Assembly (NCBI GenBank): GCA_026874595.1
Contig: CM049315.1
Location: 3,344,664 to 3,408,663 of the forward strand
Source: Sipunculus nudus
Lineage: Eukaryota > Annelida > Sipuncula > Golfingiida > Sipunculidae
DNA: 64,000 bases
Direction of reading: 5' to 3'
Under the pieces are notes generated by a model. The model did not search any database and was not told the DNA's origin. It saw nothing but the letters and a program-made list of their open reading frames with translations. Both the position numbers and the translations under genes were made by a program. Each line of letters begins with the position of its first letter. Position 1 is the first letter of the stretch. Positions 22,264 through 34,908 of this stretch are shown here, piece by piece.

Positions 22264-23505
22264 CAGTGGAACCCCACAATTACGACCACCCGGGGGACTG
22301 AGCAAAGTGATCGTAATTTTGGGGTGGTCGTATTTGTGAAACTCTTACCTTGGTCGCATATACGCTAACCAGCCGATGTTTAATGTGTAAATAAGTGTGT
22401 ATCTATTGCATATCTTTCATGTGAATTATAACAAAAAATCTACTCAGCGAAGGACCATTATTATGAATGTTTTTTTTTGTGCTGAAAAGAAAACAAAATT
22501 GTTTTATATATTTATTCATGATAAAAATTAATATACATATAAACATACGTAGTGACTGTTGATTAACACATAATTACACCAGAGGCAATACAAAGACAGC
22601 CTACTGAATACATATGGAACATGATACGTGGCTGTCATATATTTACCCTTCCGCTTGAGTATAATAATTATATTGCGTGCACTTGAGTTTTACCGACGCT
22701 AAACTGCCGAGCCAGTTGGCGCTGACTGCGTCATGGTGTTCTTGCCTTGATTAACGCCATTTTCTCCTTCAAGGAGAGCTCTTCCCGAGGCATTGTCGCA
22801 CAACAGCAATGCAATTTAAGCGCAAACTGAACCAGTAGAGAAATAAACTGACAGCGCTCTATCTGATAAGGCAAGACAATGTGTATGGGATTTGCCCCAT
22901 GCAAGCTTTATTAATACATGTTACTGACTGCTCAATGCTTCGTGTAAGGTATGAGCACATTTAAAATTACGATTAACTAGTACGTTAATTTAACCAATGA
23001 GGATCGAACAATATGTGATGAGTAGAAATATGAAGCTCTCACCGCCGCACTTGGGGTAGCTGTAATATAGGTGATCACTGAGGGGCAATAAGCATCGCTA
23101 GCCCAAGACCTCAGGGCAGTTAGCCAGGCAGACCGGCTCATTAAGTCATCAGGCCGATGGTTACCCTTTTGATCTATAACTTACGCCTCAACGAATCTCA
23201 GCTTGGACACCGAGTCAGGAAGATATGCCGGACCAGATAAACACCCAAGATGGGAAACCTTGTTACCCTCTTTGATCTGACTCGTGACACATATTGTTTC
23301 AGTACTTATCGGCGGTGGTCGTATTAGCGGGGTCGCATTAGCTCTGGGGCCAAGAAATCTGGTCGTAATTTGGAATTCAGGGGTGGTCGTAATTTTGAGT
23401 CCTTTATACACATAAATAAACTAAAATAAATTCGGGACCAAGTGAAGTGGTCGTAGTTTTGGGGTGGTCGCAATTGTGGGGTGGTCGCAAGGCGGGGTAC
23501 CACTG
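22264..23505 (-). mobile_element. Tigger/pogo-like element with TA target duplication
   Basis: The left end reads CAGTGGAACCCC and the right end GGGGTACCACTG, with TA on each side (22262-22263 and 23506-23507). Both subterminal regions carry several GGTGGTCG and CGACCACC words (for example 22320-22345 at the left and 23310-23495 at the right), so the TIRs are long and internally repetitive. CAGTGG..CC ends and a TA duplication are typical of Tigger/pogo. A transposase N-terminal relic lies inside on the - strand. At 1,242 bp it is a deletion derivative. Confidence 0.85.
22668..22793 (-). pseudogene. Tigger/pogo transposase N-terminal relic
   Basis: An ATG at 22793-22791 begins MPREELSLKEKMALIKA, followed by a frame break. 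Another frame then gives RQLARQFSVGKTQVHAI before a stop near 22668. This is the N-terminal psq/CENP-B-type helix-turn-helix of Tigger-family transposases, which characteristically start with basic residues, 'LSLKEK', and later '(Q)LAxxFGVGKTQVxxI'. The remaining transposase, including the DDE domain, is missing. The placement inside matching TIRs confirms the identity. It is not functional as it stands. Confidence 0.8.
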
Positions 23506-23507
23506 TA

Positions 23508-26500
23508 CAAATCAATTGATATGATTATGTATAAATTAACATAAAGAAGACCTTTATGGACCCCTTTAGTGCCACCTATATACTCAGTGTGCTACCTGAA
23601 GATGATGCAGGCTGTGACATCAGTACTCCCACCAGAGACAAACCAGCTTTGATTTATATCAGACAATCACGCAGAGACATTAAAAGAACGGGTCAAAGCA
23701 CGACCATGTTTCCTTATTTGGAGCTGAGTGGAGCGTCCGCGGGCAAAAATCACGTGATTGATGCACGATTCAGGCGTCGAGGTGAATTAGAACTGTTTTT
23801 TTTTCCCATCAAACAGATACCAGCTTACCTGTCTTAACTAATAAATCACTTAAAAGATGTCAGACCATTCAGTCGGCGTCGTTTGTTCCCAAATACAAGA
23901 TTCGCTACACCAAAAAGACTGATATTATCCTGGGACACTTCACCGAATATTTCGGCGCTCTCGAGTTATAAGCTTGGCCTCTTGGAATACCAATACCGTT
24001 AATTTTTCCCCAAATCCAGAATATTTGTCTGAATTCGATAGGTGTACTCGGGAATGAGTACTATGAACATATGATATTTTATATTCCAGAAATAAATAAT
24101 TCGATTGGTTGTCTTTAGGTCGTAAAACTAAGGTTTGTTGTGCATTAACTTAAATCTATACCTTTATACATAGACCCCTTGCCCAGGGTGCATATTTTGA
24201 TTTATACTTAAAGTCAAGACACAAGACCTGCCGTAATTTTGTGTATACAACCAATTGTTAAAGTCATTTTTTTAAGAAGCACCAAATATTCTGATTGGCG
24301 GATATTGGCGCCCCTGTGATACGTGTGGCACAGCCTCATACCAGGCGCAATGTGGAAGATCTGACATCAGTCGCTGGTAATCCCATCCAGGGGTGTTTCT
24401 TATAACCAAATCGACTTAACTAAAACTAGATGTGGTCGGACAATGGTCTTCAGAGGGACCCGCATTTCTTGTAGTGCTAGAAAATTTTACAAATGGGTAA
24501 AAATTTAAGTTTATAGTTTTAAAATATGACAAAGAGAAACAGGTTTTTTATCAATATGCATGAAGGAAAAACCTATGGGTTCAAATCATATTAAAAAAAA
24601 AATGTTTGAAATAATGTGTGCAATAAAAAATCACCGATTGTGCAGTGGCGGCCATATAGGAATTCCGACAGGTCTGTAATTCGATAGTTCTTGAGCCCTT
24701 ATAGGTACCAATCATTCCTGTGAATTTGAGAAAGATCAAGCATGTTCTTGTGACGATATTTCGCTTTTCAAGCGGGACCCTAATAACTAGAATTAGAATG
24801 CCATTAGGAGCAGTAACAATAAGACATATATAGCTTTAAAATGGCCTTGTTTAGTAGTGTCATGTTGTAATATGTTTATTACGGTCATGTATTCATTAAT
24901 TCTTCGGTATATCGTATGTTGCGGTTGAACTGACACACGATCGCAAAGAAACAGTGAACATGGCGGTCTCACCTTAACAAAGATCTGTGCTGTAGTCTCA
25001 TTCAGACCAGTATCCCCTCGGGGGTATACAATTAAAAACGATAAGGCGATAAATACACTTTTATTTAAGAAAAAAAAGTAAAGAACAATAAACCTTTTTT
25101 CTTGTATAACCAGGTTTCCTTTGAATTTAGAGTGATAAATATTATGCTCATTCCATTGTTAGGGTGCCTGAGGATGCAAGCGAATCATCATCGAATGTTA
25201 AAAATTTCTACATGGGGATGGGTATACCCCCATCCTACCCTCCTCCATAAATATAAGCAAACCATTTAAAGGGTGCTAACAACCGTGTCTCACACACGAG
25301 TTAAGTTTATATAGTAATCAATGACGTTTGACGAGAGAAAAGATTATGTGGAGGAAATATATGTTTTGTGGTGAATATCCCTCATTATAATTCATAGAGT
25401 TTCAGCCCGAGATATTGAATCCTATTAATCCAAGTAATTGGATAATTTTTCTTACTTTTACAAGTCAAGTTAACTGCATTTCAGGCAAAAGTTCTCGAGT
25501 TTCATGCCGAAGTTCCAGAATATTGATTTAGTAGCGTCCCTCGCCAGGCCATTAACCCGGGTTAAATCATTACTGGCCAGTTCAACAATGTCACAGCCAC
25601 AACAGAAGTGGAAATACGCCATGCCGTGCTATAATAAAACTTGTCTGATATATAATAAATCATTGCATGGAAATCGGTTGTTTGCCGCCTCTTGTGCCCG
25701 TGTACGTTCCTATTGTGGTAAAGTCATAATGGATCTTACCAAAACCATGTATGGTAAGCGTGGCGACCATTGTACTCAAAGCGCTGAATGTAAGCCGCAC
25801 GCGCCCTAAAGAATTATAGCATTATCCCAATAAACAGACAAGTGTCACGCGACCTGCGACGTGCCCCTAGAAAGCACTTATGAAACATTTCTTATGATTC
25901 AGATGAATGAACAACTTGTTTCTCCGAATTTATGTATGTTTCACTGATATATTAATGTGAAATAAACGGTATCCTAGAGACCTTTGTTTTCCTAGCACTT
26001 TGGAACTTTAGCACGTTATGACAAGCAAGCAGACGATCAGGTGTGTCGCCATATTTGATCAATTTTGCTGTAATATCAACTACTGTTTAAAAAAAGGTCA
26101 TTCCAGATCTGCCGCAAATGACAGAATTGTTTCGACAAAATAAATACAATTGCGTAAATACACTGAACCTTGTAATTACACTGAACCACTTTTTAACATT
26201 TTGAACAGATTTGTGACCTGTTACGCTCTTTACACAGCACTTAACCTATAGGCCTACTACCTATATCGTAAGCGCTGTTTGTTTTGACCTCGTATCCTGA
26301 ATCGCTACAGCAGAGGGGAGACTGTATTTTGGTCCAATCAGATGAGTCCCTGTGCTGGAAGACAAAACGGTTTACCAGCCAAGCGAGGAATACACGAAGG
26401 CAATGTTGTTCATTTCGTTTTGAGTGACAGCTCATCGCCCCGGCAACCGTTTGAACAGGCCAAAAGCTCAGAGAGAATAGCCCCGCACGTGGTTTTCACA

Positions 26501-27639
26501 GGTCCCTGTGTACATGATGCCCGGCCGAAATGAAACAACATAGGTTCCGTGCAAACCTTGCTGGCTTGTTTCTGTTTTTCTTGCAAACAGATACATGGAT
26601 ACGCTAACTTTTGTCTAATGTCATAACGAATCTGTCGATGATGCGGAACGTAGAAAGAGCAATTAAAATTCGACTATTTTTTACTAAGAGTAACCACTTG
26701 AAGCGCATCTATGGGCGGAGCCATGATACCTGTCGAGTGTTTTTTAACTGGCATATGGTTGGCTGCCAAACTACTACACCACCTAGTGTCTAAATGTATC
26801 ATTAACGGTCAAACCAGGCAGCGAGAAAATCAGTAGCTTCTTTAGAAGCGTAAGATTTCCGCTGCATCGGGAGTGCTGTGAACTGTTAGTGACAATGTTT
26901 ATTGATACAGGATGTTTGGTTTAACCATATGATGAGAACGACACTTCCTTTTTTTGCATAGGCTTTGTTTGTTCAGAAAATTTTAGGGTGATTTTAAACG
27001 GAAACAAACAGAACAGGGTGTACAAACAGAACCCCCTCTAGCAAAAGCTTCCCCTGAAATTAAGATCCCCGCTTGATATCTTCTCCGAACAACTCGGCTC
27101 CCTTATGACAAAGACGAAAAAACAAAAGCCCCCTCCCGTCAAAGATCATTATAGGTTTCTTCACTCATACCACATATATTATGGAGTATATATAACGTTC
27201 GTAATGCCAAGTTAAGTAAATTTGCTCACTTTTCAACACTTTATATTTCATAATTTAAATTGGTTTTAATCTACCAAATTTACAAATATTCAACAACATA
27301 CAATAATGAAGGCAATCACTTATGATGAATGAGTGAAGTCATTGTCTCATGTCGTATACTGTTTTTTTTTTTTGTTTTTTTTTCTCAATGTGAGATGCAT
27401 AATCATGATGATTGAAAGATTGTTAAGGCCAATCTGAAGAACTCTGGATTACATTATTATGTCATTTGCCTTCTAGATTCCAGGTTTTATATGCACTGAC
27501 CATACGGAAAATCCGACGCCATGATAATTGTTAAGACAATCCAGCGAATATCTGAGGTTCAACCGATATTTCATCATTTTTGTCCTTTGTTGCACCTATG
27601 GGTTCAAACCAGCAACTTCCTACTCCGAAGTAAGATAAC
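23508..27639. other. No firmly supported gene
   Basis: Two ATG-started frames are worth noting but not called firmly: 23556-23837 (+, 93 residues, ends in a T-run frame) and 25504-25809 (+, 101 residues). GGATGGG-TATAC-CCCCATCC at about 25216-25238 is a local palindrome. A GC-richer block at 26240-26560 may be regulatory or UTR. A T-run lies at 27362-27382. Confidence 0.4.
25504..25809 (+). CDS. Unrecognised 101-residue open frame
   Basis: The frame begins MPKFQNIDLVASLARP and ends with a Cys- and Lys-rich tail (DHCTQSAECKPHAP), followed by AATAAA about 20 bp after the stop. It has seven cysteines in its second half (AMPCYNKTCLIYNKS, SCARVRSYCG, DHCTQSAEC), which could suggest a small disulfide protein. 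There is no signal peptide, no recognisable domain and no splice context, so chance is at least as likely. It has no neighbouring gene. Confidence 0.15.
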   Translation: MPKFQNIDLVASLARPLTRVKSLLASSTMSQPQQKWKYAMPCYNKTCLIYNKSLHGNRLFAASCARVRSYCGKVIMDLTKTMYGKRGDHCTQSAECKPHAP

Positions 27640-27749
27640 TTATCCAGGGCGGATTTAGCCCCCTCCCTCCCCCTTTTTAACCTAAAAAGTGCCTATTAAA
27701 AACCAAAAAAGCACCCGAATTTGCGAATCGCACTGTTTTCTTCCTTCTC

Positions 27750-27751
<2 letters not shown>
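27640..27751. repeat. Low-complexity dispersed repeat fragment
   Basis: GGGCGGATTTAGCCCCCTCC followed by CCCCCTTTTTAACC and AAAAAGTGCC-like words. It is similar in style to the GCGGATCC..G-run repeats at 13020 and 30950, and ends at a TA microsatellite. Confidence 0.35.

Positions 27752-27812
<61 letters not shown>
27752..27812. repeat. (TA)n microsatellite
   Basis: About 30 TA units. Confidence 0.95.
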
Positions 27813-27816
<4 letters not shown>

Positions 27817-30800
27817 TTATGCATCTGTATGACACCTTTCAAATATAATACAATTTAGTACATGTATCAGATTTTAGAAAATAAGGTATTATGTTTCCAA
27901 TATAGATTAATTCTAACCAGGTTTAGAATATTATTTCAGAGTAAACACATTAATTGGACAAATATTTTTAATTCTAATTATTAATATATTCCTTTTCCAA
28001 TATATATATTATTTTCTGAATAAAAGCCCTAGTTCGTGTCTTTTTTTCATTAGAAGAACCCTGCGAGACACCTTGGTACTTTAGCTCTGGTTCGTGCCTT
28101 TTTTCATTAAATTCATACACAACCTTTAATTAAATAGAGGCAGAAGTTTTATGAATTGGCACATACAGTGAACGTGATGAAATAATGTAACTTGGGAAAG
28201 TTTGCGATGGTACCTAAATCTGGGACACTTTTAGGACTTTTGGGCCAGTTTTCAGCATTTTAAAATTGACAGTCATAAAAGTGTATTCAAGCCTTTTTCA
28301 CTGTCATCATGAATTATTTGATTAAAGTAAAAGAATGTTAAGAAGTAAAATAATATTAAGTTTTTTAAGTATATATAAGAAAACAGCATCTCGAAAATCT
28401 ACAAACTATTCTTTATAGCTGCAGGGTTGTGCTTTTATTACCCCTTTATTGCAGTAGGATCATTGCGTCTTCTTGAAACCACCTGGATAGCTCATCCTCA
28501 TACGTTTGTTGCGTTAATTAGGCCTAATCTGATTGTTAATTTATTAACTCATTTTATCTTTTAAGGTTTTAAGACTCCCTGGAGTGTGTGTTAATAAGTA
28601 AAAAATTTTGTGTCATATTTGCCTTCACACTACCAAAACTGCCTTCAGAAATGTTTCAATAAAAAGGAAGAGGAATTTTACTCAATGTTATTTGACACTT
28701 GGAAATTAATTCTTGTCTCGGTTATCTAATAAAGAAGTCTAGCTGAAATGATATCAGTTCTGCAAAATATACCTTCTTGTTATTTCTATCATGAGAACAC
28801 GGTGCTGGGCCCTCGGGATTTCTATAAGAAAGCCATGAAAGCATATATGACATGAAGATTATCATTAGTAACCATTACAAAAGCACAATCACATGAGAGA
28901 TCATAACAGAAGGAATATCACAGAAAATGTGCAAGAAATAAATTGAATCACGCGATAAATTCATAAAACCACCAGGCGTAACTTGGACAACGCGTGAAGA
29001 TGAATGGAACATGGAAATGAACTTGTAGCGTCAGGGAGCTGTATCTTATTTCTTTAACAGGATAACTTCCTGATATAGATTAAGACCTCGTGAATGAGAC
29101 CTTGGCTCATATTTTCAGAAGTGTATGCACATTATGGAAAATCGTCTTTGTGACATATTCTTATACAGAAGACCAAATATGAATGATCAACATGTAATTC
29201 AGTCGTTGAAAGCTGTGCGGCATGGTTTGAAATATGGTATCTAATTAACTTAGAGTTAACAGTAATTTTACTTTTGCAGTGTGTGACTTAATCCCGTATT
29301 GATGTATCTTATTTTTTGGAGCAATTCTAATACAATGGCCTGTAGAGACTGATGTTGGCGTGGTTTATTAAATGTTCAAAAAGGCAGCTCATTTGGAAAA
29401 TTATATAAACATGGTGCGATTTAGAATGGCTGTGTTCTTTGTGCGGGGATACAGGCACATCTAGGCCAGGGTAAAAGTCAGTATTGTCATTTAGCCATTA
29501 GAGTGAATTATTTCGACATAAGAGTGAATTATTTAGACATTAGGGTGGATTTCTCTCACTAGGTTAATTCTTCAACACACACCTCTGACAGTAAAGGTTT
29601 GGAAGCCGGGACCTTTCACTCAAGAGTCAAACACTTTTAACTCCGGATCATACTTTTACTCTGAATTAAAAATCCATTAAAAGAGTTCAAATTTTTCCCA
29701 CATCAAGAATTGATACATAATTTTATATGATCTAAAAAAATCCTCATGAGATTTGTCGGGGGTTCAAACTTGGTGAATTTCTGCGGCCTCAGGGGCAATT
29801 ATTTCCTGTCATTGATGTAGCGCACTGTCCTCTGGTGCAAGGACGCTATTGTACGTCAAAGATAAGTTGACGCATGACTCCGCTCTTACCTCGAGGTCTC
29901 CTACCGTTTGCCAACGATAAGATGATCTATATATAATGTCCCCACCCACAGGAATCAAACCATAGCTAACAGCCTGGAATTCGTCATTGGACTGTATTTC
30001 CCCCTAAAGAATTCTCATTGGACATCAAGAATAATTATATGTGGTTCTTTTGGTCTTTTAATTCGTTAAATTTTTATACGATGTTGTCTCATAACCTTCA
30101 TGGAGGTATAATAAAGAGTTGGTCCAGACTTCTCAATTGTTGCTATGGGAATATGTTATATGTATAAGAGATATAAACTTACCCTCAAAGCTTTGAGTAT
30201 ATTATTTCGATCCAGTAGAGTATATCTTGCCTTTATAAGTCACGCTGTATATGATCCATGTGGGGTATATATCGTCAATGTTTATCTAAACCTAAAATGT
30301 CTTTAAATTTCAAGGATCAGTGATATTTCAAAGTATATACCTCTAATATATTAATTAAGATCGAGGAAACTACAAATTTGTTACTTTTACGTGCTGTTAC
30401 GTGTAATTCATTAGAGCTGTACAGTCGTTATGCAGTTCCCCGGCAGCCCACTGCCCCGTACCTGTTTCCCACTTCACCACCTGTATCGGAATTTTGCGGT
30501 CATATTTTCTGATATACTAATTTCCCAGAGCTTATACACTCTGTTCTTCTTTCAATGTTTGCTGGGTTTCATCACCAGGCGACTGGCACACAGCTCATCT
30601 GGCTTAATGTGATCAGACCAATGAGCGCGGGGTATCGCGGATGTTTTTTTTATATGAATGTACAACGCTTCACCTGTCTTGGGAATATGATACGAGTGAT
30701 TTGACCAAATTCATCATTTTCCGCGACATTGTTGAATACAGCCATTACACGCATAAATTAAATAATTCATACATCTTTTACAGATTCATATCCAAACTTT

Positions 30801-30943
30801 ATTACGAAATAACATTCCTAATATATTCATGAAAATCTGTGTGGGGAGGAATTATACCTGGAATATCACATAGAAAAAGAGGGGGAGGGGAGGCGAGATG
30901 AGCTGTTTTGGCGTAAGGCCCGTGATTTTGTATGGAAACCAAG
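27813..30943. other. No supported gene
   Basis: AT-rich throughout. A small local repeat occurs at 29500-29570, where 'TTAG(A/G)GTG(A/G)ATT' appears three times. CTTTTTTTCATTA occurs twice at 28042 and 28099. A short open frame at 30430-30612 (+) is hydrophobic but has no support. Confidence 0.4.
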
Positions 30944-31140
30944 AGCGGATCCAGGATTATATAAAAGGGGGGGGGGGTCCAACCCAGGAAAATTATATAC
31001 TATAATGAGAAAACATTACATGGTTCTCTGGTCCGAAAAAGGGGGATCAAAGACGCAAAATTTGGTTTGAATCCCATTTTAATGGTTGCAGCGGGTGGAT
31101 GGGGGAGGGATCAGACCACCGGATTATCTGAACAGTTCAG
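30944..31140. repeat. Dispersed repeat with GCGGATCCAGGATT start and G-run
   Basis: Second copy of the family at 13020-13265: GAGCGGATCCAGGATTATAT, a G-run of ten or more, then GTCCAACCCAGGAAAATTAT, and later GGTTTGAATCCCATTTTAAT. Confidence 0.55.
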
Positions 31141-34050
31141 GGGCAGTCAACGGTTCGGAATACTTAGGATAGCCCTCGGATAGAAAAGCATAAGTAACAT
31201 AACAGATAATGATATATAACATGCTATGAAATATATAATAACAACGTTGTATGATACAATATAATTTTACCTCTTGAAGGTATTAGGTTTTTTATCGGTT
31301 TGATTGATTGGTTTTTTACTTTATTGCATGGTTACTTGGTTGTTTTGCATCTCAGCAAAATAACTCAAAAATTTATTAACGGATCTTGAGAAGATATTTT
31401 GTTTGGAATAATACCCATGGAGCAACCCTTAAATTGTTTAAGGTAGTCTCGACCACAATAAAAGTTTCCTTTTTAGATTATTAATACCCATCAGATAATG
31501 CATTATTAGAAAGTTGTTCCTTGGCTTGGATTGATATATACCTGACAGAGGTACACGTATATACAGGTGTTCGGACACCTGTTTGTATTTTTAATTAACA
31601 TAAAATAAATTCCATATACTCCACAATTGAGGAGACGCTGTTTATTATCTCATTGTATGGACATGATGCAGTTTCATTAACAGAACAATTTCAATATGAG
31701 TGTTTTCCAAGTTTTTCACTGTTTATAAATAAATCTGACGTGCCTCCAGAAACGGTTCCCTTGGGGTTATTTCTATAAGTATATGCTTATATGACTAAAG
31801 ATAATAAAGTAGCTATTGATTCTTGTATTTGGCTGCGTAAGCGTTCGGTCACTCAAAGCCCTCGCTTCTTGATTGGTTTGATGATAATACGGATAAAACA
31901 TATTGCTTGTGAGTGAAGCCGAAGACTGGGCATGCATCTATTCTAATTACTTTTCATTTAATCTTACACTTATTACACCAAGCTATAGACTGATGTGAGA
32001 CACAACATCTCAGAAATGTTTCCAGTGCTTTTCAATAAGATAGGCCCATCATAACCCCCCGGGTATCGTACTGATACGTAGGGGGAACAAAATGAAAACC
32101 CTCAGTGATTGTCTGAGGGGGCCCGAAACAGCAGCACTCACTACCATCGGCAGCCACAATATGATTTTTTTTTTATTTTGGAACTAATTTCCTGAAAAGT
32201 AATTTCTTTTTGTTGGCTCTTATTATATCAAACTTATAATATACATATCTTCTTGGCCTAAGTACGTACCATTTAAACATATCATTTTAATATCTTATGG
32301 TTGTACGAAAATTCTGATATACGGTTCGTCTGTCAAATCTATTTTTACGTAAAATATGCATTTTGCAGCGTCAATTTTCTGAGAGAAAAAAACTAACCAT
32401 ACTGGAACGGTTAAAAAAGTAAATCGTAGAGGGTGATGGTGAAATGTTTGGGGTGCTTGGCTAACACACTTAGGTTTTTAACACAAGAGTTCATCCAGTA
32501 CCGAATGGGTAAGGGGCGGCAGAGACTTTTCCAAATGAATAATCTTCTGGCTTCCCTCAGAAACGAGGCTCCTCTTGGAGCTGAAAAATTCAACAATTAA
32601 CAGCTCAGAGGAGAAAGTTCTGTGAAGCAGGGTGTAAAATCAGAACAGACTGACATCATCGGTGATAAACCCATATTAGCCTATACAAGGGGCAAATCTA
32701 GAACTTGGAAAAGGGTAGCCCTGCCTGGGCTTGAGTGTATTTACGTTTACTACTAAAATGCTTAAAATAAAACGTTTTTCCATGTACAGATAGACGTAAC
32801 TCAATAACAGCTCTTATCACTAAAGCTCTGTAAAGTCCGTATGGTGAATCCCTGATATTTGAATATTAGGGCGTCACAAGGCTCCTGACGATTCCCTCGC
32901 ATTAGCATATCAGGCCGTCACGCCTCCTGTGAATGGCATCGTTGCTATGTGGACGCCAGCAGTGGTCAAAATGGCAATAGACAGCTCAACCCGCTTGGTA
33001 ACATTCGCACTGAAATCATGTTTACAGACTGTCCATACATTGACCTTCGTGTCCTATGATATATCTCTGCTGTCCAACACTACGGTCCATGGGCCAAATG
33101 AAAGTGCATTGTAGACACTGTCACATCTATTTTGTACGGTGTATTTGTTAGTGTTCATGTAACACTTGAAAGTCCTGCCCCTGATAAGTTGCCAACACGC
33201 TGATCGTTTCAGCAAGCCGGTACATGACTGCGTTCGTCGCATGTGGACCTGAATATCTCACGCTGATTGGCTGAGCTAGAGATACATTTTCAAACCGGCC
33301 TGCCCTGAAAAACGATGGTCTGATAAACGGTGACACTCACTGAGGCTAACGTTTATATATATTGTTAAAAAGTCTTGCCGAACTCAAAATAGCCTAGGAC
33401 CTTAAAATATTAAGACTGATTAAATGGTTATATAAATAGCAAGCTAGAATCCCACAATAGGCTGTTAATGGGTAACCCACCTTTGTTTAAAGAAAAAAAA
33501 ATAATCTGGGAAAGACCACTATAATTACTCTGTACGTCACTGGGAAAGACCTTAGTTCAGCGAGGCGGTGATATATGGCGCTGACTGTCCGGTACGGCCC
33601 AAGTTTACCAGTCGAAGAAATAAGAGGATCAGCGAGTGGTTATAAGTTATAGAAGTAACCGAGAGGTGGCGATACCGACACTATCCGTGCGATACAGTGA
33701 GAGAGCGTTTGGTTTCTCTGTCAGAGGCAACAATTAAGAGCCATTTCATTGACTGGGCCAGTCTAGGAAAAGGGGTTTATGTTAGCAACCCCAATGTATG
33801 GTCCTGATCAGTTCCAGGAGTAAGATAGGACAAGCCTTAAATATGCAGAGGATTAAAACCCCACACAATGATGATTATTCACCAAAAGAAATTTAAGCCA
33901 ATTAAAAATGGGTAATGTTTATACTGCATGCAGTGAACCATATACTACTTAATATATCATATATGTAAAAGTCCTGTTGTAATTTATCATGTATTAAAAG
34001 AAGGTTACCTAGCGTTATTTCATGGCTACACGCTAGTTGGCTCTAAGGAC
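31141..34050. other. No supported gene
   Basis: AT-rich sequence with a local palindrome CCCTCAGTGATTGTCTGAGGG at about 32099-32119. GC-richer blocks at 32880-33340 and 33530-33780 have no recognisable reading frame or repeat. The satellite begins directly after. Confidence 0.4.
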
Positions 34051-34074
34051 AACCGAGGTCACCCTAAATGCACA

Positions 34075-34908
34075 ATGGTTTTACACCGAGGTCACCCTAA
34101 ATACACACTAGTTTTACGAGGAGGTCACCCTAAATACACACTAGTTTTACACCGAGGTCACCCTAAATGCACACTAGTTTTACACCGAGGTCACCCTAAA
34201 TGCACACTGGTTTTACACCGAGGTCACCCTAAATACACACTGGTTTTACACCGAGGTCACCCTAAATGCACAATGGTTTTACACCGAGGTCACCCTAAAT
34301 ACACACTGGTTTTACACCGAGGTCACCCTAAATGCACAATGGTTTTACACCGAGGTCACCCTAAATACACACTGGTTTTACACCGAGGTCACCCTAAATG
34401 CACACTGGTTTTACACCGAGGTCACCCTAAATGCACACTAGTTTTACACCGAGGTCACCCTAAATGCACACTGGTTTTACACCGAGGTCACCCTAAATAC
34501 ACACTAGTTTTACACCGAGGTCACCCTAAATACACACTAGTTTTACACCGAGGTCACCCTAAATGCACACTAGTTTTACACCGAGGTCACCCTAAATGCA
34601 CACTAGTTTTACACCGAGGTCACCCTAAATGCACACTGGTTTTACACCGAGGTCACCCTAAATACACACTGGTTTTACACCGAGGTCACCCTGAATGCAC
34701 AATGGTTTTACACCGAGGTCACCCTAAATACACACTAGTTTTACACCGAGGTCACCCTAAATACACACTAGTTTTACACCGAGGTCACCCTAAATGCACA
34801 CTGGTTTTACACCGAGGTCACCCTAAATGCACACTAGTTTTACACCGAGGTCACCCTAAATGCACACTGGTTTTACACCGAGGTCACCCTAAATACACAC
34901 TAGTTTAA
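34075..34908 (+). other. Long open frame produced by the satellite (277 codons); probably not a gene
   Basis: About 25 repeats of an 11-residue unit (LHRGHPKYTLV or LHRGHPKCTLV). The unit is 33 bp, so any frame without a stop in the consensus stays open. The ATG is a variant of the CTG within a unit (CACAATGG instead of CACACTGG). The upstream frame closes at a TAG about 60 bp before, with no signal peptide, promoter or splice signal. A T-to-A change (GTTTAACACC) ends it at 34905. Variation is not biased to silent sites: TGC/TAC alters Cys to Tyr freely. Similar frames recur at 36477, 36905, 37399, 37794, 38288, 38716, 39177 and 39612. I give a low chance of real translation. Confidence 0.6.

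Noticed and set aside
23181-23515. Frames of 63 and 76 residues on the - strand
   Set aside because: They overlap the right terminal repeat region of the Tigger-like element and contain no transposase motifs.
23556-23837. 93-residue frame beginning MDPFSATYILS
   Set aside because: Ends in a T-run translated as Phe, no domain and no splice context.
26240-26560. Promoter or RFX X-box near CCCCGGCAACC
   Set aside because: The motif is too short to support, and no gene start was found beside it.
27590-27640. tRNA gene from GGGTTCAAACC
   Set aside because: The B-box-like word has no matching A box or acceptor stem; at most a fragment of a SINE.
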